Position numbers and translations under genes: made by a program. The notes beneath the pieces are model-generated. The model had not been told where the DNA came from. It searched no databases and saw nothing but the letters and a program-made list of their open reading frames with translations. DNA of 64,000 bases from IMG/VR virus record IMGVR_UViG_3300032235_001069, positions 21,693-85,692 of that record. One strand, given 5' to 3'. This DNA comes from a virus. This document shows positions 39,733-45,603 of the stretch, one piece after another (positions within the stretch are counted from its first letter, which is position 1; every line of letters begins with the position of its first letter).

Positions 39733-39975
39733 TTAGTTGTTTCTTTTTGGAGTCCATACTTTGAGCATAGCCTCATCCTTCATAATGTCAATACCGAATC
39801 CTAAAGTCTGGAAAGTATTTCTGAGAGTGTAGGCTTGGAGTTCAAGAATCTTTTTCATTTCGCTAGTTGACATTGCATCGCCAACAGCTTCCTGCGTAGC
39901 CCTGTGGAATGCGTAAAGCATTTCACAGAACTGGTTTACCAACGGGGTCAACTCTTCAATAGTGCTTTTGTTCAT
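39733..39975 (-). CDS. Hypothetical protein
   Basis: An 80-residue helical protein, MNKSTIEELTPLVNQFCEML then SEMKKILELQAYTLRNTFQ. Strong leaderless promoter upstream. No family recognised. Confidence 0.62.
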   Translation of the reverse strand: MNKSTIEELTPLVNQFCEMLYAFHRATQEAVGDAMSTSEMKKILELQAYTLRNTFQTLGFGIDIMKDEAMLKVWTPKRNN

Positions 39976-40009
39976 GTGAGAAGCATATACAGAGCAAACG
40001 AATGCGCAA
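39976..40009 (-). promoter_or_regulatory. Leaderless promoter
   Basis: TTGCGC, 16 bases, TATGCT, six bases (TCTCAC), ATG at 39975. Confidence 0.75.
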
Positions 40010-40027
40010 CATTTATTTCAAAAATAT

Positions 40028-40098
40028 TTACGTCCTTGGACGTAATAGTTGTTGACAGTCCAGCCAGGGGTAGCCCTGGACCCCCGCCTTTCGGCGGG
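40028..40098 (-). repeat. Array spacer block 3
   Basis: TTACGTCC-TT-GGACGTAA hairpin, TAATAGTTGTTGACA core, CCAGGGGTAGCCCTGG palindrome, then CCCGCC-TTTC-GGCGGG hairpin. Confidence 0.8.
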
Positions 40099-40116
40099 AG
40101 CCCATTCGTATGGAAA

Positions 40117-40422
40117 TTAATGTGCGACTACTTCTGCTTCGTCGATTTCTATAGAGAAGTCTCCACCACCAAAGGAGAATTCAAGCTCATTACCCGTAAG
40201 GGAAACTTCTTGAGGAAGCCTGCGATCTGTTTTATGGTTAAGTAGAACGCTGTGATCCATCCCATCTTTCCACCTTTCGAGGTGAACATTAGTGGGAACG
40301 AAGTGGGAGACATGATTCCAGAGAATCAATCTTTCTCCCTTTTTGATTGCTCTCTTGACTCTCTCAACGTGAGCGTGTTTGACTTTGATTGTGATGTTGG
40401 TGTTTCCAATGTTTGTTTGCAT
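40117..40422 (-). CDS. Hypothetical protein
   Basis: A 101-residue protein, MQTNIGNTNITIKVKHAHVE then RAIKKGERLILWNHVSH and an acidic end. It may be a small beta-domain. No family recognised. Single-gene unit with its own promoter and spacer block. Confidence 0.62.
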   Translation of the reverse strand: MQTNIGNTNITIKVKHAHVERVKRAIKKGERLILWNHVSHFVPTNVHLERWKDGMDHSVLLNHKTDRRLPQEVSLTGNELEFSFGGGDFSIEIDEAEVVAH

Positions 40423-40456
40423 GTGAGAAGCATAGCAAAAGCTCTCATGCGTGCAA
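40423..40456 (-). promoter_or_regulatory. Leaderless promoter
   Basis: TTGCAC, 16 bases, TATGCT, six bases (TCTCAC), ATG at 40422. Confidence 0.75.
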
Positions 40457-40475
40457 CAATTTTAATTAAAAAAAA

Positions 40476-40543
40476 TTACGCACCTGTGCGTAATAGTTGT
40501 TGACAGGAAAGCCAGGGCCCTGGACCCCGCCTTGCGGTGGGGT
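40476..40543 (-). repeat. Array spacer block 4
   Basis: TTACGCAC-CT-GTGCGTAA hairpin, TAATAGTTGTTGACA core, shortened palindrome CCAGGGCCCTGG (loop lost), then ACCCCGCC-TTGC-GGTGGGGT hairpin. Confidence 0.8.
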
Positions 40544-40552
40544 CTGGTTCTT

Positions 40553-40762
40553 TTACGCTTGTTTGATTCTCGCCTCTACGAGCATCTCATTGAACTGGTC
40601 AAGCACTTTCTGCTTGTTGCCTCTCAAACCAAACTCCTTTTTGATTTGAGCATATGCGGAACATCCTTTGATCGGATAGATTCCTTTTGTTTCGAGTTTC
40701 AGGGCGCTTGCCAGCATCAGGAGGCGATAAGCGGAGATTTGTTGTGGTGTGTCTAGTGTCAT
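40553..40762 (-). CDS. Conserved small phage protein
   Basis: A 69-residue protein, MTLDTPQQISAYRLLMLASA then ALKLETKGI and KKEFGLRGNKQKVLDQFN. This TPEQIxxxRLxxLxxALKLExKG...FGLxGNK pattern is a common uncharacterised phage family. Start at 40762 gives a TAATATG junction with the previous gene. Confidence 0.7.
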   Translation of the reverse strand: MTLDTPQQISAYRLLMLASALKLETKGIYPIKGCSAYAQIKKEFGLRGNKQKVLDQFNEMLVEARIKQA

Positions 40763-40763
40763 A

Positions 40764-40967
40764 TTAGGTGTAGCATACTGGGTGGATGTCATTCCTGCAA
40801 CCATTATATTTTCTGTTCATCATAATGGAATGGGTGTGCATGACTCTTTTGAGCCTCTGCTTGGATTCTGTCTTGACCTTCTTCAACTTGGAAAGCTCCA
40901 TCTGCAGATAGGTAATCTCATCAATGCTGAGACTTTTTGCGGCTTCAATGATTTGTTTTTTATTCAT
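40764..40967 (-). CDS. Hypothetical small protein
   Basis: A 67-residue basic protein, MNKKQIIEAAKSLSIDEITY then MELSKLKKVKTESKQRLK. Five bases separate it from the previous gene. No family recognised. Confidence 0.58.
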   Translation of the reverse strand: MNKKQIIEAAKSLSIDEITYLQMELSKLKKVKTESKQRLKRVMHTHSIMMNRKYNGCRNDIHPVCYT

Positions 40968-40972
40968 AAGAA

Positions 40973-41308
40973 TTAGCGAAAGACTCTTGTCAAGTGATTA
41001 TTGACACCGTTCTTGAAAAGCTCATAGTCAACGCAGTCAACCGCATCCAACTTGTACCCACCGATATTCCATTCAAACAAAACGTCTGGGCTGGATGGTA
41101 CACGCTTCCATGCGTAGATGGTGGCGACTGTATCATTGGGGAACTTTAAGCGCCATTCGATGTTAACTTTTTCGCTTTCATCGATTGGATTATTATGCTT
41201 GTCAGGCGCACCGAATACAGCAACCAATTGGTCGTATGTGCATGAGATGTAACCTTTGAGCGAGGTTCCGTTGATGAGTGGCGTTCTTCTAACTGTTGTA
41301 GTTGTCAT
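40973..41308 (-). CDS. Conserved phage hypothetical protein
   Basis: A 111-residue protein, NGTSLKGYISCTYDQLVAVF then NIEWRLKFPNDTVATIYAWK and LFEWNIGGY. The LKGYI..TYDxLxxxFGxP...EWxLxF..G..xTIYxWK pattern is shared by many phage proteins of unknown role. Confidence 0.7.
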   Translation of the reverse strand: MTTTTVRRTPLINGTSLKGYISCTYDQLVAVFGAPDKHNNPIDESEKVNIEWRLKFPNDTVATIYAWKRVPSSPDVLFEWNIGGYKLDAVDCVDYELFKNGVNNHLTRVFR

Positions 41309-41343
41309 GGATAGAAAGATAGCACAGGAAAGAGTGCGTGCAA
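41309..41343 (-). promoter_or_regulatory. Leaderless promoter
   Basis: TTGCAC, 16 bases, TATCTT, seven bases, ATG at 41308. Confidence 0.7.
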
Positions 41344-41361
41344 CTTATTTTTCAAAAATAA

Positions 41362-41413
41362 TTACGCCCTTGGGCGTAATAGTGCTTGACAGATCCCCAG
41401 GGCTACCCCTGGG
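41362..41413 (-). repeat. Array spacer block 5
   Basis: TTACGCCC-TT-GGGCGTAA hairpin, TAATAGTGCTTGACA core, CCCAGGG-CTAC-CCCTGGG palindrome. It has no third hairpin: the 3' end of tRNA-Lys takes its place. Confidence 0.78.
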
Positions 41414-41416
41414 CGT

Positions 41417-41491
41417 TGGTGGACAGGATGAGACTCGAACTCATAACCAACGCCTTAAAAGGGCGCTGCTCTACCATTGAGCTACCTGTCC
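41417..41491 (-). tRNA. tRNA-Lys(TTT)
   Basis: Acceptor GGACAGG/CCTGTCC, D stem GCTC/GAGC, anticodon stem GCGCC/GGCGT with loop CTTTTAA, T arm ATGAG-TTCGAGT-CTCAT, encoded CCA. Confidence 0.9.
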
Positions 41492-41504
41492 CTTTGTGCC
41501 AGAG

Positions 41505-41528
41505 CCTCCCCTGCACCCGCAGGGGAGG
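41505..41528 (-). terminator. GC hairpin before tRNA-Lys
   Basis: Ten-base stem CCTCCCCTGC-ACCC-GCAGGGGAGG with no T run, between the upstream operon and tRNA-Lys. Confidence 0.6.
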
Positions 41529-41559
41529 ATGGATGACACAACACACCTAACCACAGAAA

Positions 41560-41868
41560 TTATTTTCTTGCTACCTCAAAGCAGTGAGCCGCATGGAGTT
41601 CCAGATGTTTGCGGATGTCTTTAATCTTTTGCTTGACCTCATCTCTTTGAGAGACTGCCATGTTCCAACTCTCATCACCCTTTGGGTAGTAGTCTCGCTT
41701 GTGGAACTCAACCGCAAAAAACTTTTCAGAGAATTGTTCTAACGCACGAAGTGCATCGAAGTATTGTCCACCTAGCGCTTTACCGCTATTCCCATTCATG
41801 TGGATAAATGGAAAGCAAACAGAAGGATTATCAAGCTGAACTTGTGATTGTGCTGTTTCGGAGATCAT
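41560..41868 (-). CDS. Conserved phage hypothetical protein
   Basis: A 102-residue protein with CFPFIHMNGNSGKALGGQYF and KRDYYPKGDESWNMAVSQRD. This HMNGxSxxxLxxQY...RDYYPxG pattern is a widespread uncharacterised phage family. ATGA overlap with the previous gene. Confidence 0.7.
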   Translation of the reverse strand: MISETAQSQVQLDNPSVCFPFIHMNGNSGKALGGQYFDALRALEQFSEKFFAVEFHKRDYYPKGDESWNMAVSQRDEVKQKIKDIRKHLELHAAHCFEVARK

Positions 41869-42020
41869 TGTTGCAAGTATGTTTGGATTTTTTCTTTTAG
41901 TTCAATGAGGAAGTTTTCTTCCACGTTCAATTCGTATGAGAGCTTATCTCTTAAGTCTGCATCTGTCAAGCAATGTTTGCAGATTTCGAGGGCTTTGGTG
42001 ATGTCTTCTGGTGTTAACAT
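41865..42020 (-). CDS. Hypothetical small protein
   Basis: A 51-residue protein, MLTPEDITKALEICKHCLTD then LSYELNVEENFLIELKEK. It starts with the same MLTxE as the previous gene, at an identical GCRTAATATG junction. No family recognised. Confidence 0.62.
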   Translation of the reverse strand: MLTPEDITKALEICKHCLTDADLRDKLSYELNVEENFLIELKEKIQTYLQQ

Positions 42021-42021
42021 A

Positions 42022-42204
42022 TTATGCGTATTTGGCTTCGTACTCTGCATTGCAGATGACATGATCAAGCCAGATCTGAAACTTCTTGAGATTCCATACT
42101 CCGCTCTTGACCCATTCATAGGCTTGTTCGGAGGTAATGCTCAGATAGCCTTCTCTGTCAGTTGATTTGATGTCGTGTTTGTTCATGCCTTCTAGTGTTA
42201 GCAT
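42022..42204 (-). CDS. Hypothetical small protein
   Basis: A 60-residue protein, MLTLEGMNKHDIKSTDREGY then ITSEQAYEWVKSGVWNLKKF. It starts at a TAATATG junction. No family recognised. Confidence 0.62.
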   Translation of the reverse strand: MLTLEGMNKHDIKSTDREGYLSITSEQAYEWVKSGVWNLKKFQIWLDHVICNAEYEAKYA

Positions 42205-42205
42205 A

Positions 42206-42526
42206 TTATGCACTTTCAATCATGCTCATGAGCATTACCTTTACGTTGACTTCCTGCAAAACAATAAACTTGAGTGTTGAATTAATGCATGAGGTGAGTT
42301 CGACGAATCCATCAGCATAAAGTTTTGCGCCACAATCAAATTTAAACTTTATTTCTGCTCCATCATTGCCACAAAACAAACCAAACTCGTCAAGAGATTC
42401 TGAGTCGTTGTTGTAGTACCAGATTTCTGATCTGCCTTTGTATGCGAGTCCCCAAGAACTTTCGAGGATGTTTCGCAGGTTTGTGGCATTGATTGGTTTT
42501 GGTTCTGCTTTCAATGGGTTGTTCAT
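42206..42526 (-). CDS. Hypothetical protein
   Basis: A 106-residue protein, NLRNILESSWGLAYKGRSEI then LFCGNDGAEIKFKFDCG. First gene of a four-gene unit with a leaderless promoter. No family recognised. Confidence 0.62.
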   Translation of the reverse strand: MNNPLKAEPKPINATNLRNILESSWGLAYKGRSEIWYYNNDSESLDEFGLFCGNDGAEIKFKFDCGAKLYADGFVELTSCINSTLKFIVLQEVNVKVMLMSMIESA

Positions 42527-42561
42527 GTTTAGAACTCTATCATGGGTTTTGATTCGCGCAA
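42527..42561 (-). promoter_or_regulatory. Leaderless promoter
   Basis: TTGCGC, 16 bases, TAGAGT, seven bases, ATG at 42526. Confidence 0.65.
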
Positions 42562-42579
42562 CATTTATTTATCAAAAAA

Positions 42580-42654
42580 TTACGCACTTAGTGCGTAATA
42601 GTTCTTGACAGTCGAGCCAGGGGTAGCCCTGGCCCCAACCCTTTCGGGTTGAGG
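42580..42654 (-). repeat. Array spacer block 6
   Basis: TTACGCACTTAGTGCGTAA hairpin, TAATAGTTCTTGACA core, CCAGGGGTAGCCCTGG palindrome, then CCCCAACCC-TTTC-GGGTTGAGG hairpin. Confidence 0.82.
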
Positions 42655-42662
42655 CGGTTATG

Positions 42663-42938
42663 CTAGTCTTCCAATTCGTAGGGTCGAATCTCGCGATCAA
42701 AAGCGTGCCACTCGCTGACCTCTTTTTCCTCCTCTTCTTCTTCGTCCCCACCGAAGAGCGAGTCCCACTCTTCGGCGGTTATGCCTGACTTAATGAACTC
42801 CCGCTCGTCGGGAGTTAAGTTAGGGAACGCATCTTGCAGCAGAGCGCCTGCTGCATAGAGGTCGAGCTGCGTCTGCGTGATGGGAAGATCAAGCGTGTTG
42901 ACTTCCCCCGATACCCACGATGTGCGTGTGATGTTCAT
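42663..42938 (-). CDS. Conserved phage hypothetical protein
   Basis: A 91-residue protein, MNITRTSWVSGEVNTLDLPI then AFPNLTPDEREFIKSGITAE and EWDSLFG, with an acidic insert. The NITRTSxxSGxxxTLDLPIT...LTPxEREFIxxGxTxEEWD pattern is one of the most common uncharacterised phage/plasmid families. Confidence 0.75.
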   Translation of the reverse strand: MNITRTSWVSGEVNTLDLPITQTQLDLYAAGALLQDAFPNLTPDEREFIKSGITAEEWDSLFGGDEEEEEEKEVSEWHAFDREIRPYELED

Positions 42939-42947
42939 GTTTTTTTA

Positions 42948-43130
42948 TTATTTGTTATTGACTTGACGGATAGAAGAAACTGGTGGCCATTCGGGCTTTT
43001 CGCCATTGATCAATCTGATCATGTACAAACGCTCTTCGATTAAACACTCAATTGCGCTTTCTAGCTGGCGCAACGAATCGAGGTCGCTGAAGTTCTGCTT
43101 AATGAGGTCGATTAGAGGGTTCACGTTCAT
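42948..43130 (-). CDS. Hypothetical protein, paralogue of the one at 43919
   Basis: A 60-residue protein. QNFSDLDSLRQLESAIECLI parallels QGYNDPDSLAKIKAAIECMM at the C-terminus of the protein at 43919-44164, suggesting duplication inside the array. Function unknown. Confidence 0.65.
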   Translation of the reverse strand: MNVNPLIDLIKQNFSDLDSLRQLESAIECLIEERLYMIRLINGEKPEWPPVSSIRQVNNK

Positions 43131-43164
43131 GGAAGAATCATCTCACACTTTTGTTTTTTAACAA
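43131..43164 (-). promoter_or_regulatory. Leaderless promoter
   Basis: TTGTTA, 16 bases, GATGAT, six bases, ATG at 43130. Confidence 0.6.
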
Positions 43165-43183
43165 TAAAAAAGAGCAAAAAAAT

Positions 43184-43258
43184 TTACGTTACAAGCGTAA
43201 TAGTTGTTGACAGCCAGTCCAGGGGTAGCCCTGGCCTCCAACCCATTCGGGTTGAGGG
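43184..43258 (-). repeat. Array spacer block 7
   Basis: TTACGTT-ACA-AGCGTAA hairpin (one G:T pair), TAATAGTTGTTGACA core, CCAGGGGTAGCCCTGG palindrome, then a CCTCCAACCC/GGGTTGAGGG hairpin. Confidence 0.8.
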
Positions 43259-43270
43259 CTTTAGCTCTGT

Positions 43271-43531
43271 CTACTTAGCCAAGTCAAAGAATGGGCCGCT
43301 GAACTGGATCTGCCGTTCGTGCGCAAGTGCTTGCGCCCGTTCACGTTCCTCTTCGTCTGCCACCTGCTGATTGAGGATATGCGCTTCCTGCAACATTGCG
43401 CTGCACTCATGCGCAAGCATGAAAAGCAATGTGTGTTGCTCGCAAGTGAGGTTAAGTGGGTCGAGCCCCGCAACCATTTTGCGGGACTCAATGAGGACTG
43501 CGTTTTGCATGAGTTGAAGTGCGTTTTGCAT
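43271..43531 (-). CDS. Hypothetical protein, paralogue of the one at 44300
   Basis: An 86-residue protein. NAVLIESRKMVAGLDPLNLT then EQHTLLFMLAHECSAMLQEA aligns with TAVLIHVRACVRDLNCASLT then EEHIALLHQIASFACANAQE in the 44300 protein. Eleven bases separate it from the previous gene, so it shares that promoter. Confidence 0.65.
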   Translation of the reverse strand: MQNALQLMQNAVLIESRKMVAGLDPLNLTCEQHTLLFMLAHECSAMLQEAHILNQQVADEEERERAQALAHERQIQFSGPFFDLAK

Positions 43532-43542
43532 AGGATGTATGA

Positions 43543-43752
43543 TTAGCGGTTCTGGAGCTGTTCGATTCTGTCTGCGATATGTTCTTTGGCCTCTGGCACA
43601 AAAGTTGCCATGCCTATCAAGAAACCTTCGAGGTGGCCAACCATGCACGCATCGACAAGTTTCTCGCCATGCCTTTTCGCGATGTCCGCCCTAGTGGTGG
43701 CCATGAAGGTTTCGATCATCTGAACTGCGTCTGTGTACCTGTTGTTTTCCAT
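43543..43752 (-). CDS. Hypothetical protein, paralogue of the one at 45604
   Basis: A 69-residue protein, MENNRYTDAVQMIETFMATT then KLVDACMVGHLEGFLIGMAT and IADRIEQLQNR. The 45604 protein has the matching ENFVAC..., ETCTIAHLQSTLQILAS and KARIEKMEG. Start at ATG 43752, set by its promoter. Confidence 0.65.
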   Translation of the reverse strand: MENNRYTDAVQMIETFMATTRADIAKRHGEKLVDACMVGHLEGFLIGMATFVPEAKEHIADRIEQLQNR

Positions 43753-43786
43753 GCCCAAACAATAGCATAAAAAGAAAAGACCGCAA
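43753..43786 (-). promoter_or_regulatory. Leaderless promoter
   Basis: TTGCGG, 16 bases, TATTGT, six bases, ATG at 43752. Confidence 0.7.
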
Positions 43787-43829
43787 CACTCTTTTTTCAT
43801 GCCAAGCGTGAAAAAAAGTTCATAAAAAT

Positions 43830-43905
43830 TTTCACTTAATAGCGTAATAGTTCTTGACACCCAGCCCAGGGGTAGCCCTGGACCCCAACCCTTTCGGGTT
43901 GAGGT
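43830..43905 (-). repeat. Array spacer block 8
   Basis: Decayed first hairpin (TTCACTTAATAGCGTAA), TAATAGTTCTTGACA core, CCAGGGGTAGCCCTGG palindrome, then CCCCAACCC-TTTC-GGGTTGAGG hairpin. Confidence 0.78.
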
Positions 43906-43918
43906 GTTTGCGCTTATG

Positions 43919-44164
43919 CTATTCTTCCATCATGCACTCGATGGCTGCTTTAATCTTTGCTAGTGAATCTGGGTCATTATATCCTTGACGGATTTGCTGA
44001 ATGATTCCTTCGCATGATTGCGTATTCTCGACGAACGTGCATAACTCCTTGAAGTCTGGGTCGCTTGGAAGCGACAGCGCCCAATTCAGACTCTGCTGAA
44101 TTGCGCGAAGTGCGTTTAGATCCCTGTCTTCGTAAGTATCGGTGGTTTCAGGATAGTCGTACAT
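43919..44164 (-). CDS. Hypothetical protein, paralogue of the one at 42948
   Basis: An 81-residue protein, MYDYPETTDTYEDRDLNALR then IIQQIRQGYNDPDSLAKIK and AAIECMMEE. A longer frame begins with TTG inside the promoter; ATG 44164 is preferred. Confidence 0.65.
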   Translation of the reverse strand: MYDYPETTDTYEDRDLNALRAIQQSLNWALSLPSDPDFKELCTFVENTQSCEGIIQQIRQGYNDPDSLAKIKAAIECMMEE

Positions 44165-44202
44165 AACTGAGAGAATCATATACAAGAAAGTGTGCGGTTC
44201 AA
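44165..44202 (-). promoter_or_regulatory. Near-leaderless promoter
   Basis: TTGAAC, 16 bases, TATGAT, ten bases, ATG at 44164. Confidence 0.65.
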
Positions 44203-44223
44203 CATAAAAATTTTGCTTTTGAT

Positions 44224-44287
44224 GCGTAATAGTTCTTGACAGCCAGTCCAGGGGTAGCCCTGGCCCCCAACCCTTTCGGGTTGAGGG
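44224..44287 (-). repeat. Array spacer block 9
   Basis: First hairpin decayed to GCGTAA only, TAATAGTTCTTGACA core, CCAGGGGTAGCCCTGG palindrome, then CCCCCAACCC-TTTC-GGGTTGAGGG hairpin. Confidence 0.78.
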
Positions 44288-44299
44288 TTTTGCGTATGC

Positions 44300-44539
44300 T
44301 TACTTACCGCATGCGGCAAGTGCATCTTGCGCGTACCGCTCGCGCTCCTCAAACCATTCGACGGAGGCGACATCCGCCTCCTGCGTGAAACGCGCCTCCT
44401 GCGCGTTCGCGCATGCGAAGGATGCAATTTGATGGAGGAGCGCGATATGCTCCTCCGTCAAGGAGGCGCAATTGAGGTCGCGCACGCAGGCGCGAACGTG
44501 GATGAGGACCGCTGTGAGATTTGACGATGTATTAACCAT
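44300..44539 (-). CDS. Hypothetical protein, paralogue of the one at 43271
   Basis: A 79-residue, GC-rich gene. Shares the AVLI...LT.EH..LL...A...QEA frame with the protein at 43271 (see there). Start at ATG 44539, six bases after a TACTGT box. Confidence 0.65.
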   Translation of the reverse strand: MVNTSSNLTAVLIHVRACVRDLNCASLTEEHIALLHQIASFACANAQEARFTQEADVASVEWFEERERYAQDALAACGK

Positions 44540-44574
44540 GCGGACACAGTACAAAAAGAATGCTGTGATTGGAA
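44540..44574 (-). promoter_or_regulatory. Leaderless promoter
   Basis: TTCCAA, 17 bases, TACTGT, six bases, ATG at 44539. Confidence 0.5.
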
Positions 44575-44601
44575 GGATTATTTTGCAAAAAATTTCTCAC
44601 T

Positions 44602-44701
44602 CTATGCTTAATAGTTCTTGACAGGGTGGCCAGGGCTCCCCCTGGGCAAATTTTGCCTAGTGAGTTTTTGCCGCTTTTGGGACTAGGCACTTTTTGCCTA
44701 C
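44602..44701 (-). repeat. Array spacer block 10 fused to two CTAGGC palindromes
   Basis: TAATAGTTCTTGACA core and CCAGGG-CTCC-CCCTGG, then instead of a third hairpin GGCAAATTTTGCCTAG (44645-44660) and CTAGGCACTTTTTGCCTA (44683-44700), the boxes of the iteron array at 33 kb. Confidence 0.75.
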
Positions 44702-44704
44702 TGC

Positions 44705-44823
44705 TCCAGGGATCATGCACGCCATGCATCATGCACTGGCCGCATGTGCATGCACCGCATGCATACGATGCACCCGCCGCATGGCCATGCATGGCCCGCA
44801 TGCCATGCACAGCCCGCATGCAC
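44705..44823. repeat. Dense GCATGC/CATGCA cluster
   Basis: About 115 bases in which CATGCA, GCATGC and GCATGG recur more than a dozen times with short GC spacers. Frames through it are low complexity and not credible genes. Its role is unknown. Confidence 0.7.
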
Positions 44824-44943
44824 CTACTTCTTACTCATGAAGTATTCTGCAGCTTCCGCAACGAAGGCGACTAGGGCGATGAATACCATCGGGAAAAGTA
44901 CGAAGATTGATGCGGCGAGGATGTCAAGGATTTGTGTTTTCAT
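44824..44943 (-). CDS. Small membrane protein
   Basis: A 39-residue protein, one or two close hydrophobic helices (ILDILAASIFVLFPMVFIAL, VAFVAEAAEYF), ending in MSKK. Start at ATG 44943; the longer frame runs through a hairpin and into the next gene. Confidence 0.6.
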   Translation of the reverse strand: MKTQILDILAASIFVLFPMVFIALVAFVAEAAEYFMSKK

Positions 44944-44968
44944 GGTGTGTTTTTTTGTGTGGTTTGAA

Positions 44969-44986
44969 GGGGGGCTTTCGCCCCCC
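44969..44986 (-). terminator. GC hairpin after the 45000 gene
   Basis: Stem GGGGGGC/GCCCCCC with a TTTC-type loop, between the genes at 45000 and 44824. No T run on the minus strand, so termination is uncertain. Confidence 0.6.
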
Positions 44987-44999
44987 CTTTGTGGTTTGC

Positions 45000-45251
45000 T
45001 TAGGCGTTTGCGTATTCTCTGATAAGCTTTAGTCCGTTCACTTCCAAGGTGCGGATTTTTGCCGCACTGGTGAAGCTGCGCGTCCCCTTGGCCGTTGCTA
45101 GGATGTATTGCGTGCCAGCGGCGCATGCCTTAGCTTCAACCAACGTGCCTTCCAGCGTCTTGAATTGCCCGTTGTCATTCACGCGATCATTTGACGATGC
45201 GTGATAGGTGACTTTGATGTTCGATCCGTTTGCGATTGTTAGGTTTGCCAT
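45000..45251 (-). CDS. Hypothetical beta-rich protein
   Basis: An 83-residue protein, MANLTIANGSNIKVTYHASS then GQFKTLEGTLVEAKACAAG and beta segments. It may be a small beta-barrel. ATG 45251, eight bases after TATACT. Confidence 0.62.
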   Translation of the reverse strand: MANLTIANGSNIKVTYHASSNDRVNDNGQFKTLEGTLVEAKACAAGTQYILATAKGTRSFTSAAKIRTLEVNGLKLIREYANA

Positions 45252-45287
45252 ATGTGAGAAGTATAGGTGAGAGGGTGAGAGAAACAA
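45252..45287 (-). promoter_or_regulatory. Near-leaderless promoter
   Basis: TTGTTT, 16 bases, TATACT, eight bases, ATG at 45251. Almost identical to the next promoter. Confidence 0.68.
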
Positions 45288-45293
45288 GCTTTT

Positions 45294-45500
45294 TTAAGCT
45301 TTTTTTACCGAATGATCAAAGTGCATACTGCACTCTTTTGCATATTCTTCGTTAGTGAGGATAAGCGCGAAGCTGATATCGAAGCGACCGCTTGCAAACA
45401 GCTCTGCGCGAACGGCTTTCGCCTCCTCGCGAGTCTCGCAACGGATCGCCTCATGCCCGAAGTTTCCTGCCTTGTTTAAGCTAACGTATAATGTGAACAT
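45294..45500 (-). CDS. Hypothetical protein
   Basis: A 68-residue protein, MFTLYVSLNKAGNFGHEAIR then ETREEAKAVRAELFASGRFD. The fold looks like strand-helix-strand; some small phage proteins share it. Function unknown. Confidence 0.62.
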   Translation of the reverse strand: MFTLYVSLNKAGNFGHEAIRCETREEAKAVRAELFASGRFDISFALILTNEEYAKECSMHFDHSVKKA

Positions 45501-45534
45501 GAGAGAAGTATAGGTGAGCGAGAGAGCGAAACAA
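45501..45534 (-). promoter_or_regulatory. Leaderless promoter
   Basis: TTGTTT, 16 bases, TATACT, six bases (TCTCTC), ATG at 45500. Confidence 0.72.
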
Positions 45535-45603
45535 GCTTTTTTGTGTTTTTATGCTACTTTTTTTTGCACGCGCAAAGCACTAAGAGAGAGAGTGTTAGGA
45601 AGG

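Noticed and set aside
43753-43860. N-terminal extension of the 43543 protein
   Set aside because: It would translate the promoter and reach into the hairpin block; the ATG at 43752 follows the -10 box by six bases.
36971-44622. Plus-strand promoters at the TTGACA cores
   Set aside because: No -10 hexamer at 16-18 bases in any copy, and no plus-strand gene follows.
36949-44660. Integron cassette array with attC sites
   Set aside because: The spacers recur after small genes, but RYYYAAC/GTTRRRY core sites and an integrase gene are missing in the window.
44532-44819. A 95-codon minus-strand frame rich in His, Ala and Cys
   Set aside because: It is the translation of the CATGCA cluster and spacer block; the real start of the upstream gene is at 44539.
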